A stretch of DNA of 18,434 bases from Asterionellopsis glacialis (GCA_014885115.2 WKLE02000681.1:1-18434), one strand, 5' to 3'; shown: positions 9,461 through 18,401, counted from the stretch's first letter. Translations and numbers: made by a program. The notes: generated from the sequence alone by a model not told the origin.

Positions 9461-10360
9461 ACTACTGAAGTAGTAGGTGAAATAATAAACCAGGATGGCA
9501 AGCTCATTTCAATACAAATCCTACTCAACACTGGTACTACCGCGACAATCATATTTAAAGTTTTTGTGAAACAGGGGAAGGCAAGTTCTTACAAGAACCC
9601 TAAACCTACTCAGTGGAACACTATGGGAGGTAACTTTATCACAAAGCAAAAAGCTCAAATAAATTTTGCACTCCCGGAGTTCACCAACAAAAAGACAATA
9701 GTCAGGTCTTGTGACATTGACGAACGAACAAACCAAACAGATGCGTAGCACAACATGATCATTGGAACTGATCTGATGCAGGCCATGGGCCTCCATATCC
9801 ATTTTAGTACAAAAACAATCCACTGGTGAGGGTATGAATTACCTATGAAATACCGCGGAGAGGTCTCAGACCCAGAATGCGTGGAAGCGATCTACCATAT
9901 GGCCATCCAACCACCTGTCCTCAAGGAAGCAGAATTACGGCAATCATCTATATTAGATGCAGCCTCTCACTGCAAACACCTTACTTATAACAAACAAAAA
10001 GTTATGCTTAAGTGCCTACAAAAATACCCACAAGCCTTTAAGGGCGGGCTCGGCACACTTAACATAAAACCTGTCAGACTAGATATAGAAAATGACGCGG
10101 AACCATATCATGCCAGGCCATTTCAAGTACCATGTTCCTTAGAAGGGACTACTAAACGGGAAATTAATAGGCTAGAATTGATAGGTGTTTTAGAAAAGAA
10201 CCATGGCATTGAATGGGTAGCCCCCACATTTGTTGTACCAAAGAAAACGGGCAATGTATGTATCTTAACCAACTTTTGTCAACTCAACAAAGTAATTAAA
10301 AGAAAACCATTTCCGTGACCAAAAAAAGCTGACCTACTACAAAAGCTAGACGGATTTCAA
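9461..10360 (+). pseudogene. Gypsy pol: protease and N-terminal reverse transcriptase
   Basis: Pol is read in the -1 frame relative to gag. The protease shows SIQILLNTGTTATII at about 9510-9555, where the catalytic Asp of the usual D-T/S-G is AAC (Asn, codon 9527-9529), a single G-to-A change. The second protease motif, MIIGTDLMQAMGL, is present. Reverse transcriptase begins with EPYHARPFQVP, the helix TTKREINRLELIGVL, and WVAPTFVVPKKTGNVCILTN, which fits the fingers region of Ty3/Gypsy enzymes (the Arg expected before L-T in the R-x-L-T-D pattern is Cys here). In-frame stops are TAG 9746-9748, TGA 9827-9829, TGA 10316-10318 and TAA 10361-10363. Sequence similarity ends at about 10360, before the catalytic Asp residues. 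Confidence 0.82.
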
Positions 10361-10435
10361 TAATCAATTGAGAACTTCAGGAAGGAAATTGATCACATTG
10401 TGAATGCCACAAAACAAACAACTAATGACCTCAAT

Positions 10436-10503
10436 GTTCTTGAGTATCACTTGATCTTGAGAAAACAAAGTTCTTGAGGATCACTTGATCTTAAGAAAAC
10501 TTG
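10436..10503. repeat. Two tandem 34-bp units
   Basis: Units at 10436-10469 and 10470-10503 both begin GTTCTTGAG and contain ATCACTTGATCTT followed by A/G then AGAAAAC, with a few mismatches. Confidence 0.8.
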
Positions 10504-10658
10504 AGTGTTATCAGTTTGGAAAATTATATGACAAACAATTGACCAAAAAAACTTGATAGAAACCCTAAAAAGGTGGACTTAAGTTAAATCGGAAGTAACA
10601 ATTCAACAAATGGCGATGATGTTCTTGCTTTTGGAGATATGAAGAGAACAAGAGATCA

Positions 10659-10690
10659 AAACAAAACAGAGGTGAAACAAAACAGAGGTA
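10659..10690. repeat. Two tandem 16-bp units
   Basis: AAACAAAACAGAGGTG at 10659-10674 is repeated at 10675-10690 with one change at the last base. Confidence 0.8.
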
Positions 10691-10740
10691 AGAAATGAGT
10701 TGGTGCAAAGTCTAGAGAAAAATGGGGTATTTTTGCTGCA

Positions 10741-11141
10741 GTTAAAATTCTACGCAAAAACGTGTACAAAATGTACTAAGCAGAACCATCGTGGAGAGCA
10801 AAGAAGACAAATCTATGACAAAAAATTGAGGCAATGACTATCGCGATTTCTAGATGGATATAGAGAACCATAAAATGACACGCATACCATTATAATTGTG
10901 GTTCAATTACCTTTCAAATGAGACCCCTAACAGTGAGATTGGCATGAATTTCTATGCAAAAACGGGCAGAAAATGTACTGAGCAGCGCTATTGTGTAGAC
11001 CAAAGAAGACAAATTGATGACAAAAAATTGACAGAATGATGATCGCGATTTCTCGATGGATATATAAAACCATAAAATGACACGCATAGTATTATAATTG
11101 TGGTTAAATTACTTTTCAAATGAGACCCCTAACAGAGTGAT
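10741..11141. repeat. Two tandem copies of a 202-bp unit
   Basis: The first copy (about 10741-10941) and the second (about 10943-11141) share blocks such as GCAAAAACG, AAAGAAGACAAAT, TCGCGATTTCT, CATAAAATGACACGCATA and CAAATGAGACCCCTAACAG. The offset is 201-202 bp throughout. Identity is high but imperfect. All frames contain stops, so it is probably non-coding. It could be the remains of a longer satellite or a dispersed repeat. Confidence 0.8.
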
Positions 11142-11206
11142 CCATTGTGAAAGATGTTTAGTGATTAGATTTTGTTTGGTCAAGCCATTGGTGATACTGA
11201 TGGGTG

Positions 11207-11235
11207 TTGTAAGATGTAAAATTTGAATCTTACAA
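11207..11235. other. Perfect 9-bp hairpin
   Basis: TTGTAAGAT (11207-11215) and ATCTTACAA (11227-11235) are exact inverted repeats around an 11-nt AT-rich loop. No gene end lies beside it, so a terminator role is not supported. Confidence 0.5.
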
Positions 11236-11343
11236 TTAGGGTGCGGTAAAAGACATTGATGAAAAAAAATGTTTTGTCATCATTGTTAAATATAGTAAGT
11301 TTTTTATTTTTTTCTTCAGAATTACAATATCCATGTGGAGAAA

Positions 11344-11447
11344 TGATGCTAATGGGTTAGCGTTCAAGCAAATGAATCTAACCAGTTAGCGTCACTTTGC
11401 TACTATGGTGTTTTACTAGTGAAAATGAATCTAACGGGTTAGATTCA
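11344..11447. repeat. Three related palindromes of the form TGAxxCTAAy-NN-GTTAGxxTCA
   Basis: Units lie at 11344-11366 (imperfect, one extra base), 11373-11394 (TGAATCTAACCAGTTAG then CGTCA) and 11426-11447. The last is a perfect 10-bp inverted repeat around GG. The shared half-site and dyad symmetry argue for a repeated binding site or a transposon end structure rather than chance. Confidence 0.6.
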
Positions 11448-11653
11448 CTAATATTGAATATTTTCTACTAGTAATTAATATGTGTATTGCTTCCACCGAG
11501 AGTGCTGTTTTTACAAAATTAGGAATAAAGTTAGGTCAAAAAATCAAAAATACTTAAGGAATATCAAATTTAAACTTCTTTTTAATGGTCAAGTCTGTAA
11601 TTTTTCTCCCCATGCTACTGTACTATTCTATTCTTCTTTCACTTTTTGTACAA

Positions 11654-12141
11654 ATGATGCCGCTATCAGAACTAAATGAAGATGATGAAAGCTTCCATGA
11701 CAATGAAGTCATGGAAGCAGAAACTACTAATGAATTCTATCATCCTTCCTCTGACTGACAAGGGGGGGTTGTTGGATTTCAAAAGAGCAAGAAGACGTGC
11801 TTTTATGGTCATATGTAAGTCTGGACCTTCCAAAAGTTTTGGACCGGATTGAGGATGAGGGTGAACATGACATAATCTCTCTTTGTTTTGATCAAGGATG
11901 AACCGTCCTTTGGAATCAAGCAAAAGAAGAAAAAAAAGTTGCAGGACAAAACCTTGGTCCAAGTCCTAGCATTGACAAAGTCTTTGAAAAGATATTTGGC
12001 AAGTCAAGTGATGTTTTTAAATTTGTTGAAAAGGATCTTGACATGAACTATGACACATTTTGCAGATTTGTTGCAACACTTCTGCTATCCAGTCAATACA
12101 AAGTCACATACAGTAATCTTGAGACTGATGACTGTGTTTGA
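11654..12141 (+). pseudogene. Broken coding fragment, possible N-terminal part of the nuclease/zinc-finger gene downstream
   Basis: An ATG at 11654 opens a 34-codon acidic frame (ELNEDDESFHDNEVMEAETT) ending at TGA 11756-11758. After a shift near a run of seven Gs, coding character continues in another frame: WISKEQEDVLLWSYVSLDLP, a TGA at 11899-11901, then TVLWNQAKEEKKVAGQN, FEKIFGKSSDVFKFVEKDL and FCRFVATLLLSSQYKV, ending at TGA 12139-12141. The alternation of helical hydrophobic and charged blocks is protein-like. It ends where the minus-strand element begins, and the next plus-strand coding sequence starts on its far side. I do not firmly recognise the family. A transposase-like N-terminus is possible but weak. 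Confidence 0.4.
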
Positions 12142-13560
12142 TCGTTCTTGTCCATTTCTGGTTCATCCTCTGATTCTGAGGAGATCACTTCTTCTTGCCA
12201 TAAATTGGCTACTTTCACATATGCAAATGCTTCTTCTTCGTTTGCCTTGGCATATTGGCCAAAGTCAAATATACCTAAACTTTTATCAAGGGGGTTGTTC
12301 GCTAATGGAAGTTGTTGTTCTAATAGTTGTGTATCACTTGTGTTTACTCTTTTGTGTACTAGGAGCGATGAAGGTAACTTGTTGAGTTTCCAGGAGGATT
12401 CCTTTTGGAGTTTGCTGGGACGTCTAGTGATGGACTGTATGGCTGGGATCTTCTGGACAACATATGAGTTTTTGCCTTCCGGTCTAATAACTCTGTACGG
12501 TCCTTTGGCTCTCAATGTTAGCTTCCTGGGTTGTCCTTCTTTTGTTGCTACTTGTTTTCTGATGATGACCAAGTCTCCTGGTTGAAACTTTTGATGTTTT
12601 TGTGTTGAATTAGCCATTTCTCGATGCCTTGCTCTTCTTTCGTTGTTCATGACTTGGAGTAGTTTCTTTTGTTGAAACCATAGCAGAAACATCGTTTCTA
12701 CATGGGCTAAAGTGGCTTTACCTTCTTGAGGGATTCTTGAGGTTTTACCTTCCAGATGTGTATCCAAAGGAAATTTGAATGTCCTTGCTTTTGCTGCAAA
12801 GGATTGGATTACATCTAGTCCATCAATGGGGGAGGCATTCCACGCGTATGTGGCAAATAGCGCGCCCATTTTCCATTGGTCATATGATTGTGTATCTGCC
12901 GTGGTGATCTTCTCTACCTTGTTGAGATATTGATGAAATCTCTCCGCTAATATCACGTTATGATCTTCAGGAGCTGCCGGGTAATGGGCGGTATGTAGCA
13001 CTTCGCAAGTTGCTATGAGCGTTCCTGCAAATTTGCTACCGATGTCAATGACAATTGTTTTTGGTAATCCATTGGGAATTATGAAGTTCTTGAATGCTGC
13101 CTGTGTTACTGTTTTGGAATCTATATTACTTATAAAAGCAATGGAAGCAAAACCTGTTAGATTACATAAACTTGTTAGAATGGCTTTCTGATTTTTCTCT
13201 CCTGTACTTAGTTTCTTTGAATCTTTTGTGTTTTTTCCTAGGTGCCATACATCCATGAATATGGTGTTGAATGGTTTGTCGATGCTCAATGGTGACAATA
13301 TCTGTTGTTGTTCATGACTGGTAACGTTAGCTACTCTACAATGTGTACAATTAATGACCGATCTATGACTGTCCGTTGGCATGCCTGGCTAAAAGTATCA
13401 GGATGCAATGCGGAAATGTGTCTTGTATAATCCTAAATGTCCCGCTAATGGTGTTGCATGGTATGCTGTGGTTATTAATGTTCTCATCGATTTTGGTACT
13501 ACTTGTTGGTGTAATTGTCATATTTTCATAACTTTGGGTTCTTCATATTGAAACAGGGTG
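12132..13560 (-). pseudogene. Gypsy-type integrase (HHCC, DDE core, GPY/F domain)
   Basis: The longest open part starts at ATG 13382. In the same frame upstream lie the zinc-binding histidines (AYHATPLAGHLGLYKTHFR, codons 13458-13460 and 13437-13439), with stops at TGA 13518-13520, TGA 13398-13400 and TAG 13389-13391. The cysteines are in CTHC, residues 12-15 of the open part. The catalytic triad is Asp44 (FMDVWHLGK), Asp113 (VIDIGSKF) and Glu147 (AERFHQYLNK), with 33 residues between the last two. A C-terminal SH3-like domain shows FQPGDLVIIRKQV and GPYRVIRPEGKNSYVV (residues 267-310), the GPY/F module of Gypsy and retroviral integrases. The enzyme joins element cDNA to chromosomal DNA. The triad is intact but the N-terminal domain is interrupted. 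The formal ORF runs on to 12093, but residues after about 12132 are the complement of the neighbouring plus-strand fragment. Confidence 0.85.
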
Positions 13561-13611
13561 TCCTTTTCTACTTCCAGTCTACCTTTGATGTATTCTTCAT
13601 AGTATCATTTG

Positions 13612-14256
13612 TTAACTAATTTGGCTGGTTTTTGATGTGGTGATTAGTAATTTCATATCTGGATCGTCTAGAAGGGCTTGGTTCCATTCGTCTTGAGTCA
13701 GTGTCGGTATTGTCATCCATCTATTAATTTCCTTAGTCATTAGAGCTTTTCCTCTTTTTTGTGGGTCTTTATCCTGTTTGCTATCTTGATTTAATTGCCT
13801 GGTGTGCTTGTCTTCTGCTCTTCGTTCTGCTGTAATTAATGTGCTTACTATTGCTTGCCAAGTTTGTATTGGTGTAGTCTGTGTGAGTCTATTGTATGTG
13901 TTGTTCCATTGTTGTGTATCCTTTGAAATCTTCTGTGGTGCCATTGGGATTCCCATTGCTGTTAGCAGCTCGTGGGGTTGGAGTTCTCTTGTACTTCTTG
14001 TGGTGACACCGTCCAATGCCAATACTAAACTCATCTTGCTGTGCTGTATTTGTGGTGACGGATGGTTTATGTTGTACAGAATATCTGTTGTTTCTTGTTG
14101 ATCTTGAAGATGTTGTTTTACCTTCATGAGTGCCTGAGGTTGTGCTAGGTATGTATGTCCTTTCATGTATGGGTACCTTTCAACTAATTCTTGTTGTGCT
14201 TTGGAGTCTTGATAGTGACCATAGTTTTGGTCTAAGAACTTTTCTATTGGCGTCAA
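13612..14256 (-). pseudogene. Linker between reverse transcriptase/RNase H and integrase of the Gypsy-like polyprotein
   Basis: This 214-codon open frame lies directly upstream of integrase in a different frame (shift at about 13612). It contains TRELQPHELLTAMGIP (around residue 90) followed by basic/Gln-rich helices (TPIQTWQAIVSTLITAERRA). It ends in IPTLTQDEWNQALLDDPDMK, which resembles the pre-integrase W-x-x-A-x-x-x-D-P segment of Gypsy polyproteins. No RT YxDD box or RNase H triad is present. The TRELQPHELL block faintly recalls the R-x-L-T-P-x-E-x-x-x-L-M-G-F-P motif of C5 cytosine methyltransferases, but without the other motifs that is only a resemblance. Confidence 0.55.
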
Positions 14257-14509
14257 GTGTTCATAGTTCGAATGCTACTTTCAATGGGTATCTTCAGAGT
14301 GGGTGTTGAGTAAGAAACGTAGTTGGGATGTCCTCTTGCACTTTAGAATACATGAGGAATGATCATCCTGTCTTCTTGGGTTGTCTTTCTTGGTGCTGTG
14401 TTGTCAATTTTCTTTTTCTGATGGTGGTTCCCTCTTGTTCATGTTCTATCGTATTAGCTTCTAGGTTCACTTAGTCCAATGAATGCTTTAGAGAAGTTAT
14501 AAAGGTACA

Positions 14510-16486
14510 TCATATGGGTGATAAAATGTTAGGGTTTGCTGCTGTTTGTAGTAAGTCCTTGACTTCTGCAGATGGGTATCCATCTCGGAACCAATTGGCA
14601 TGGGTAGCTACAGTTGCTTGTGATGCAGTAAGTTTGTTCTTTCCTTTGTGCCTTCTTGTCTCGAAATATTTTTAAGTTCTTCTAGAAGTTTTGCCATACT
14701 CTTTGTTTGCTCTTGTGAGGACAGTTGCGCCATAGATGTTGCACCATAGATGGTAAGCGCCATTGCCGTATTCCAGAATGCCATTGCATCTGTAACATTT
14801 CATTGGTACTTTCATTCCGATTGCTTGTTGTAGTGCTTGTTTGACAATACTAGTTGCTACTATTGGTGTCTGTATGGGTGGTTGTTGTTCTTCTGTCAAT
14901 ATATCTGTCATGTCGGCCATGGTGGCCAGAATCTGCTGCGTAGTCACTGTGCCTGGTCCTTGGTGTTCTTCTGTTGTCCTTGTGACAAATGTCCTCAGAA
15001 GTATTAAAGAGGTTCCATAGATATCATGAACTTGTTCGGTCTTGTGTTCGGGTTTGGCTTGGTGGAAGGCTGGGAATGCTCGTCCTCCCGTTTTGCTTGC
15101 CACGTCTTACAGTCCTCTTTGATATTGCCTTGACAAGTCTCTTGCTACTTGTTGCCATTGTCTTCATGAAGTTAGTTCGATTTTATTGACCTTCTTTTCC
15201 GCTTCTAATGCTTCTGCCCTAAATGTGTTGAATCTAGCTAGGTTTTTGTTGAAATTAGCTTGCGGTCCTTGGATTAAATGCTCAAGAGATTCTTCCTTAA
15301 GAGCTTGAATTAAAGTTGAATGAAATAATTCCAATAGGTTCAGTAGATCTTGTGGAGGGTTTGTCTGGTCAATTTCTTGAAGTAAATATTGGAATAATGT
15401 TGCTGTTTTGTAGACTGTTTTCTTTACTACCATTCCTCTATCTCTATTGTACGCCTGCTGTTGAATTGTTTGTAATTGTTGGTTTAAGCTTTGGAGGCCT
15501 CGTAGATCTCCAGCGTATAAGGGTTTGATGATTTGTATGGCTGCTTTGTATTTTGTTTGTGCTTGGATCTTTTGTAATTTGATTTGATACTTGTCTGCAT
15601 CTGCTGATGAATCATTGCGATGTTTGATGGAAATTGTAAATTCTGAATTGGCTGCTTGATAAATTTGTACTAAATTCTTGGGACTGTTGGTGATGTCTTG
15701 CTTGGATATTGCTTGGTGTAGTCTATTGTTGTTTCCTAATAGTGCACAAACCATTACTGTAAGGGTTTCTTGGGCTGGGAATTTGGATGTGTCTAGGTTG
15801 AGTGTTCCGGTGTCAATTTGTTGTGGATTAATTGTGAGAGCAAATCTGAAAAATCTGATGTTGTTTCTTTTTGCTGCTGTGAAGTGTGCTTGATTCCCTA
15901 CTAAAATTTCTTCGTATAGATTGTTTAGGTATTGAAAATTGGAGAACTGATAAATGTCCTTGTTCAAATCCTTGAAATCTGTTAGAACCGTTTCTGCTTC
16001 TGTTGCCGCTGCTGGTACTGTTTCATCAAATTTTGCAAACAGTAGTCCTGCTTTATCATTTCATGTTCCGTTAACTTGGCATAGCTTGCTTGTTAGTGAC
16101 AAGAATATAGCCTGCTTTACCCTTGATTCTCTGGATAAAGGGGCCACGACCAGGAGCTATAAACAAATAGAATTCCAAGTGTCTGATTTAAGGACAGTAT
16201 GCCCGTTGTACCAGTACTTGGAGCGTTCTTCTCGCGCATTCCACTCTGGATTTCTTCGATTCGACGAAGGGGTTTGGGTTCTGCCTCCCCAACCTCAATA
16301 CGATGGTGCTTGGTTGCTCGACGCAAAATCTGGCAGCAACGTTGCAAATGCTCGGAAATTGTCTTCTTCATTGAAAAAGGCTTCACCTGACTGCAAATTA
16401 CCATCAGGAGATGATGGGTTTGAATCCTGCGCAACATTAGAGTAGCCACGTTCTCCATACATGAAGTCTTAATTGTAGTCGTCCAT
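14510..16486 (-). pseudogene. Gag of the minus-strand Gypsy-like element
   Basis: ATG at 16486 in good context (ACCATGG) opens a frame that can be followed to TGA 14510-14512. Stops include TAA 16469-16471, TGA 15164-15166 and TAA 14672-14674, and a short section near 16050-16150 seems to be in another frame. Recognisable blocks are AFFNEEDNFRAFATLLPDF near the start, YQFSNFQYLNNLYEEILVGN at about 15960-15890, and a long Gln-rich helical capsid-like part to 15164. A cysteine-rich segment, CYRCNGILEYGNGAYHLWC, lies at about 14760-14815 (C-x2-C-x11-H-x2-C). That segment sits where a nucleocapsid knuckle should be, but its spacing is not the usual CCHC. After it the frame is basic (RRHKGKNKLTASQ). 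Assignment as Gag rests on position before the integrase-bearing pol and on composition. Confidence 0.55.
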
Positions 16487-16566
16487 GGTCGGCGGGTTGT
16501 TGAGTGAGCTGCTGCCAGTGTACTGCTTAGCAACAGTGGGTCCATCGGTGACCTGTCTGCCCACAC

Positions 16567-17475
16567 ATTAAGTTACTTGAACTTGTTAGCAGAAAATGCA
16601 ATTCAGACACCAACAACACCAACACTGCTGTCAACAACAATCCAGCAGCACCTCCTCTTGATCCTGTTATTGTTTCTCTTTTGAAATCAACCTTCATGAA
16701 GCCTCAGAAGAAAGGAAATTCGGAAGGACAACTACAGTATGCATGACTTGGACATGAACTTGAAGATGTTTTCATAAACGAATTTTACAATCATGATGGA
16801 GGTCAACAAGGAGTTGGAATCAAGGCTATATTCGGAACAGAAATAGTCATGCATCAAGAGAAACCTTATCTTAAAGACTCTCCTGATGCACCTCTTATTA
16901 CTGATGATGATGAGAAGACACCTATTGAAGTCAAGGGGTAAGTCTCTGTCAATACATTTTGATCTGAAAGGAGTAACTTTGAAGAGCACTTTAGTCTGCA
17001 ACAACCAAGTCAATATGAAAGCACAATCATTGATGAAACAAAGCACATTCATGTTGATGCAATGGATGATGATCTTCTGAAGTACATACCTAGGAATCAT
17101 GAAGATCTTCAACTGCTTCATCATGTTTATACTCATGATGCAAGAACTGGTGTCTTGCTTGTTGGGTATACAAAAACATTGATACATGGTGTTTATGTTG
17201 ACTATCCTAGTGAATTGTTGAATGCTTATGGTGACATTATTGATTATCTGTACAATCGTCACCTTAGTTGGGCTTATGGACCATTGAAAGATGTTCCTAC
17301 AAACAGTATAATGGCATTTTTGGAGTCCACTGAGTTGAGTTCTTACAAAGTTGACGAGGAAGCATTTCGGAATCATTTTAAATTGTGGAGATCCATCAAT
17401 GAACCTGACCTTAATGTTATGGTTCCTTTACCATGCTGTGACGGCCTAATAATTATCAACATTCCCTTTGGACTG
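16567..17475 (+). pseudogene. PD-(D/E)XK nuclease-like domain (YqaJ/lambda-exonuclease style), N-terminal half of a broken gene
   Basis: An Asn/Pro-rich lead-in is followed by PPLDPVIVSLLKSTFMKP, then a TGA at 16744-16746 and LGHELEDVFINEF, with a candidate active-site Glu at 16756-16758. KDSPDAPLI carries an Asp at 16885-16887, and TPIEVKG gives E-x-K (Glu 16927-16929, Lys 16933-16935). Glu, then Asp, then E-x-K is the PD-(D/E)XK pattern, and the G-H-x-x-E start fits exonuclease-type members that cut or resect DNA ends. Two more stops follow (TAA 16939-16941, TGA 16960-16962). The frame is then open from 17062, with LLHHVYTHDARTGVLLVGYT and HLSWAYGPLKD, to a frameshift at about 17440-17470. 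I recall similar hypothetical proteins in diatoms and related algae. Fold and family are inference; the triad is visible. Confidence 0.55.
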
Positions 17476-18401
17476 CATCTAAAGGAGGGGGGCATACTAT
17501 TACAAAACTTATTGACAGCAATGAAGAAAACCTTGGAATTCAAACGCCACAAACAATTGCTACAAATCAAATTCTAATGCTGTATGGTGTTGCATATCAT
17601 GGTGAGTTACAGATGCTCACTGCCTAGGATGATGTTGATTGTTATGATAACCTTTTTGACTTTTGAAGTGCATGCAATACTAGATGGTCTTTTCATCAAT
17701 CATTGCGTTACCTTTGAGACTTATTTTTTATTGAAGCTGAAAAAGCTTTAAGAGAATCCGAATTAATTTCTTACAATGAAGTTTGACAAAGAGCAAGAGC
17801 TACACTATTGCCTCCAGCAACTCCAAATAGTTCACATATGATAACACGCTGTGCTCCTGTTTCAAGAACAGTCCCAATCGCCCCTACTCTAAGTTATGCT
17901 GGTGGTACTCCCAAAAGAGGTAGATCATCACAATTGGAATCGGACTTGTGTTGGATTCACTCATTGAGAGCATCTGAATGTCTTGGCTTGTACTCTGGGG
18001 TAAAGAAAAAATCATCAGACAAGCATGTTAGAAAAAAGGATTTGTTGCAGGGACGTTGTGCTTTATGCAAAATGGCAACTTTCAATTACTGTTTTGGCTG
18101 CCGTTGTTACCTTTGTTATAATCAAGATCAAAGTGACAAGACTCACAAAGCTCCAAGTATCAAGATGAAAACTCTACAAATGGATGGACACAGAAAGCCT
18201 AAATTGACCATCACAGGTGACCCAATATACCTCACTGAATATGGGGTGAGGTCTTGTGTTCAGATAACCCATGAGATGGCATGGGACAATCACATCTTGT
18301 CATCAGGAACTCCAAATGATAATTTCCGTGAACAAATTTTTCAGCGATCGAAGGAACAAGATGAGGAAGAAGATACCTGGATGACACCAGTACCAATGTA
18401 G
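17463..18401 (+). pseudogene. C-terminal part of the nuclease gene with a cysteine-rich zinc-binding module
   Basis: After the shift the frame reads GGGHTITKLIDSNEENLGIQ and then TPQTIATNQILMLYGVAYH, has stops at TAG 17625-17627, TGA 17664-17666, TGA 17715-17717 and TGA 17784-17786, and is then open from 17787 to TAG 18399-18401. The open part has a short basic motif (GGTPKRGRSS) and a Cys cluster: RCALCKMATFNYCFGCRCYLC, then C-x4-H in SCVQITHEMAW. The spacing is C-x2-C-x7-C-x2-C-x4-C, then a distal C-x4-H, which suits two zinc ions in a cross-brace or ribbon. The tail is acidic. Similar C-terminal zinc modules occur in piggyBac-type transposases, but no DDE core is seen here, so transposase identity is not claimed. 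Confidence 0.5.

Larger units (their letters stand above)
7981..10360 (+). mobile_element. Ty3/Gypsy-type retrotransposon, 3'-truncated (copy 2)
   Basis: The element carries the leader/LTR-like 5' end, gag with a CCHC knuckle, and a pol frame with protease and the start of reverse transcriptase, in Ty3/Gypsy order. It ends inside the reverse transcriptase at about 10360, after LQKLDGFQ and before the first catalytic Asp. RNase H, integrase and a 3' LTR are missing. Multiple stops and frameshifts show it is inactive. It is unrelated in sequence to the minus-strand Gypsy-like element further right. Confidence 0.8.
10361..11653. other. Non-coding repeat-bearing stretch
   Basis: No gene is seen over 1.3 kb. 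The stretch begins at the break in the Gypsy reverse transcriptase and holds, in order: a 34-bp duplicate, a 16-bp duplicate, a 202-bp tandem duplicate, a hairpin, and three related palindromes. A T-rich tract ending in CAG near 11300-11320 resembles a splice acceptor but no exon follows convincingly. Confidence 0.5.
12133..16567 (-). mobile_element. Second Gypsy-like retroelement, internally deleted, no LTRs seen
   Basis: Read on the minus strand, the order is Gag (16486 to 14510), a linker (14256-13612), then integrase (13560 to about 12132). Protease, reverse transcriptase and RNase H should lie between Gag and the linker, but only about 250 bp separate them, so roughly 2 kb is missing. 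The proposed edges carry the short inverted ends TGTGT (12133-12137 on plus) and ACACA (16563-16567). No LTR, no target-site duplication and only about 80 bp of leader before the Gag ATG are visible. The element is decayed with stops of all three types. Confidence 0.62.

Noticed and set aside
10436..11141. CRISPR array
   Set aside because: The repeats are directly adjacent duplicates (16, 34 and 202 bp) without regular spacers, and the window is eukaryotic.
11207..11235. Hairpin as a transcription terminator
   Set aside because: It is not GC-rich, has no adjacent gene end, and intrinsic terminators of that type are not expected in a nuclear genome.
16117..16566. Minus-strand 149-codon ORF beside the Gag start
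   Set aside because: It overlaps the Gag frame that starts at 16486 in a different frame and has less protein-like composition; treated as a shadow, except that a short part near 16050-16150 hints at a frame change in Gag.
16732..17376. Minus-strand 214-codon ORF
   Set aside because: It lies antisense to the nuclease-like gene, is rich in Ile/Cys/Phe as expected from the complement, and has no recognisable motif.
1..18401. Alternative genetic code in which TGA, TAG or TAA is read as an amino acid
   Set aside because: All three stop codons interrupt frames, often together with frameshifts, and different residues would be required at different sites. Decay explains this better.
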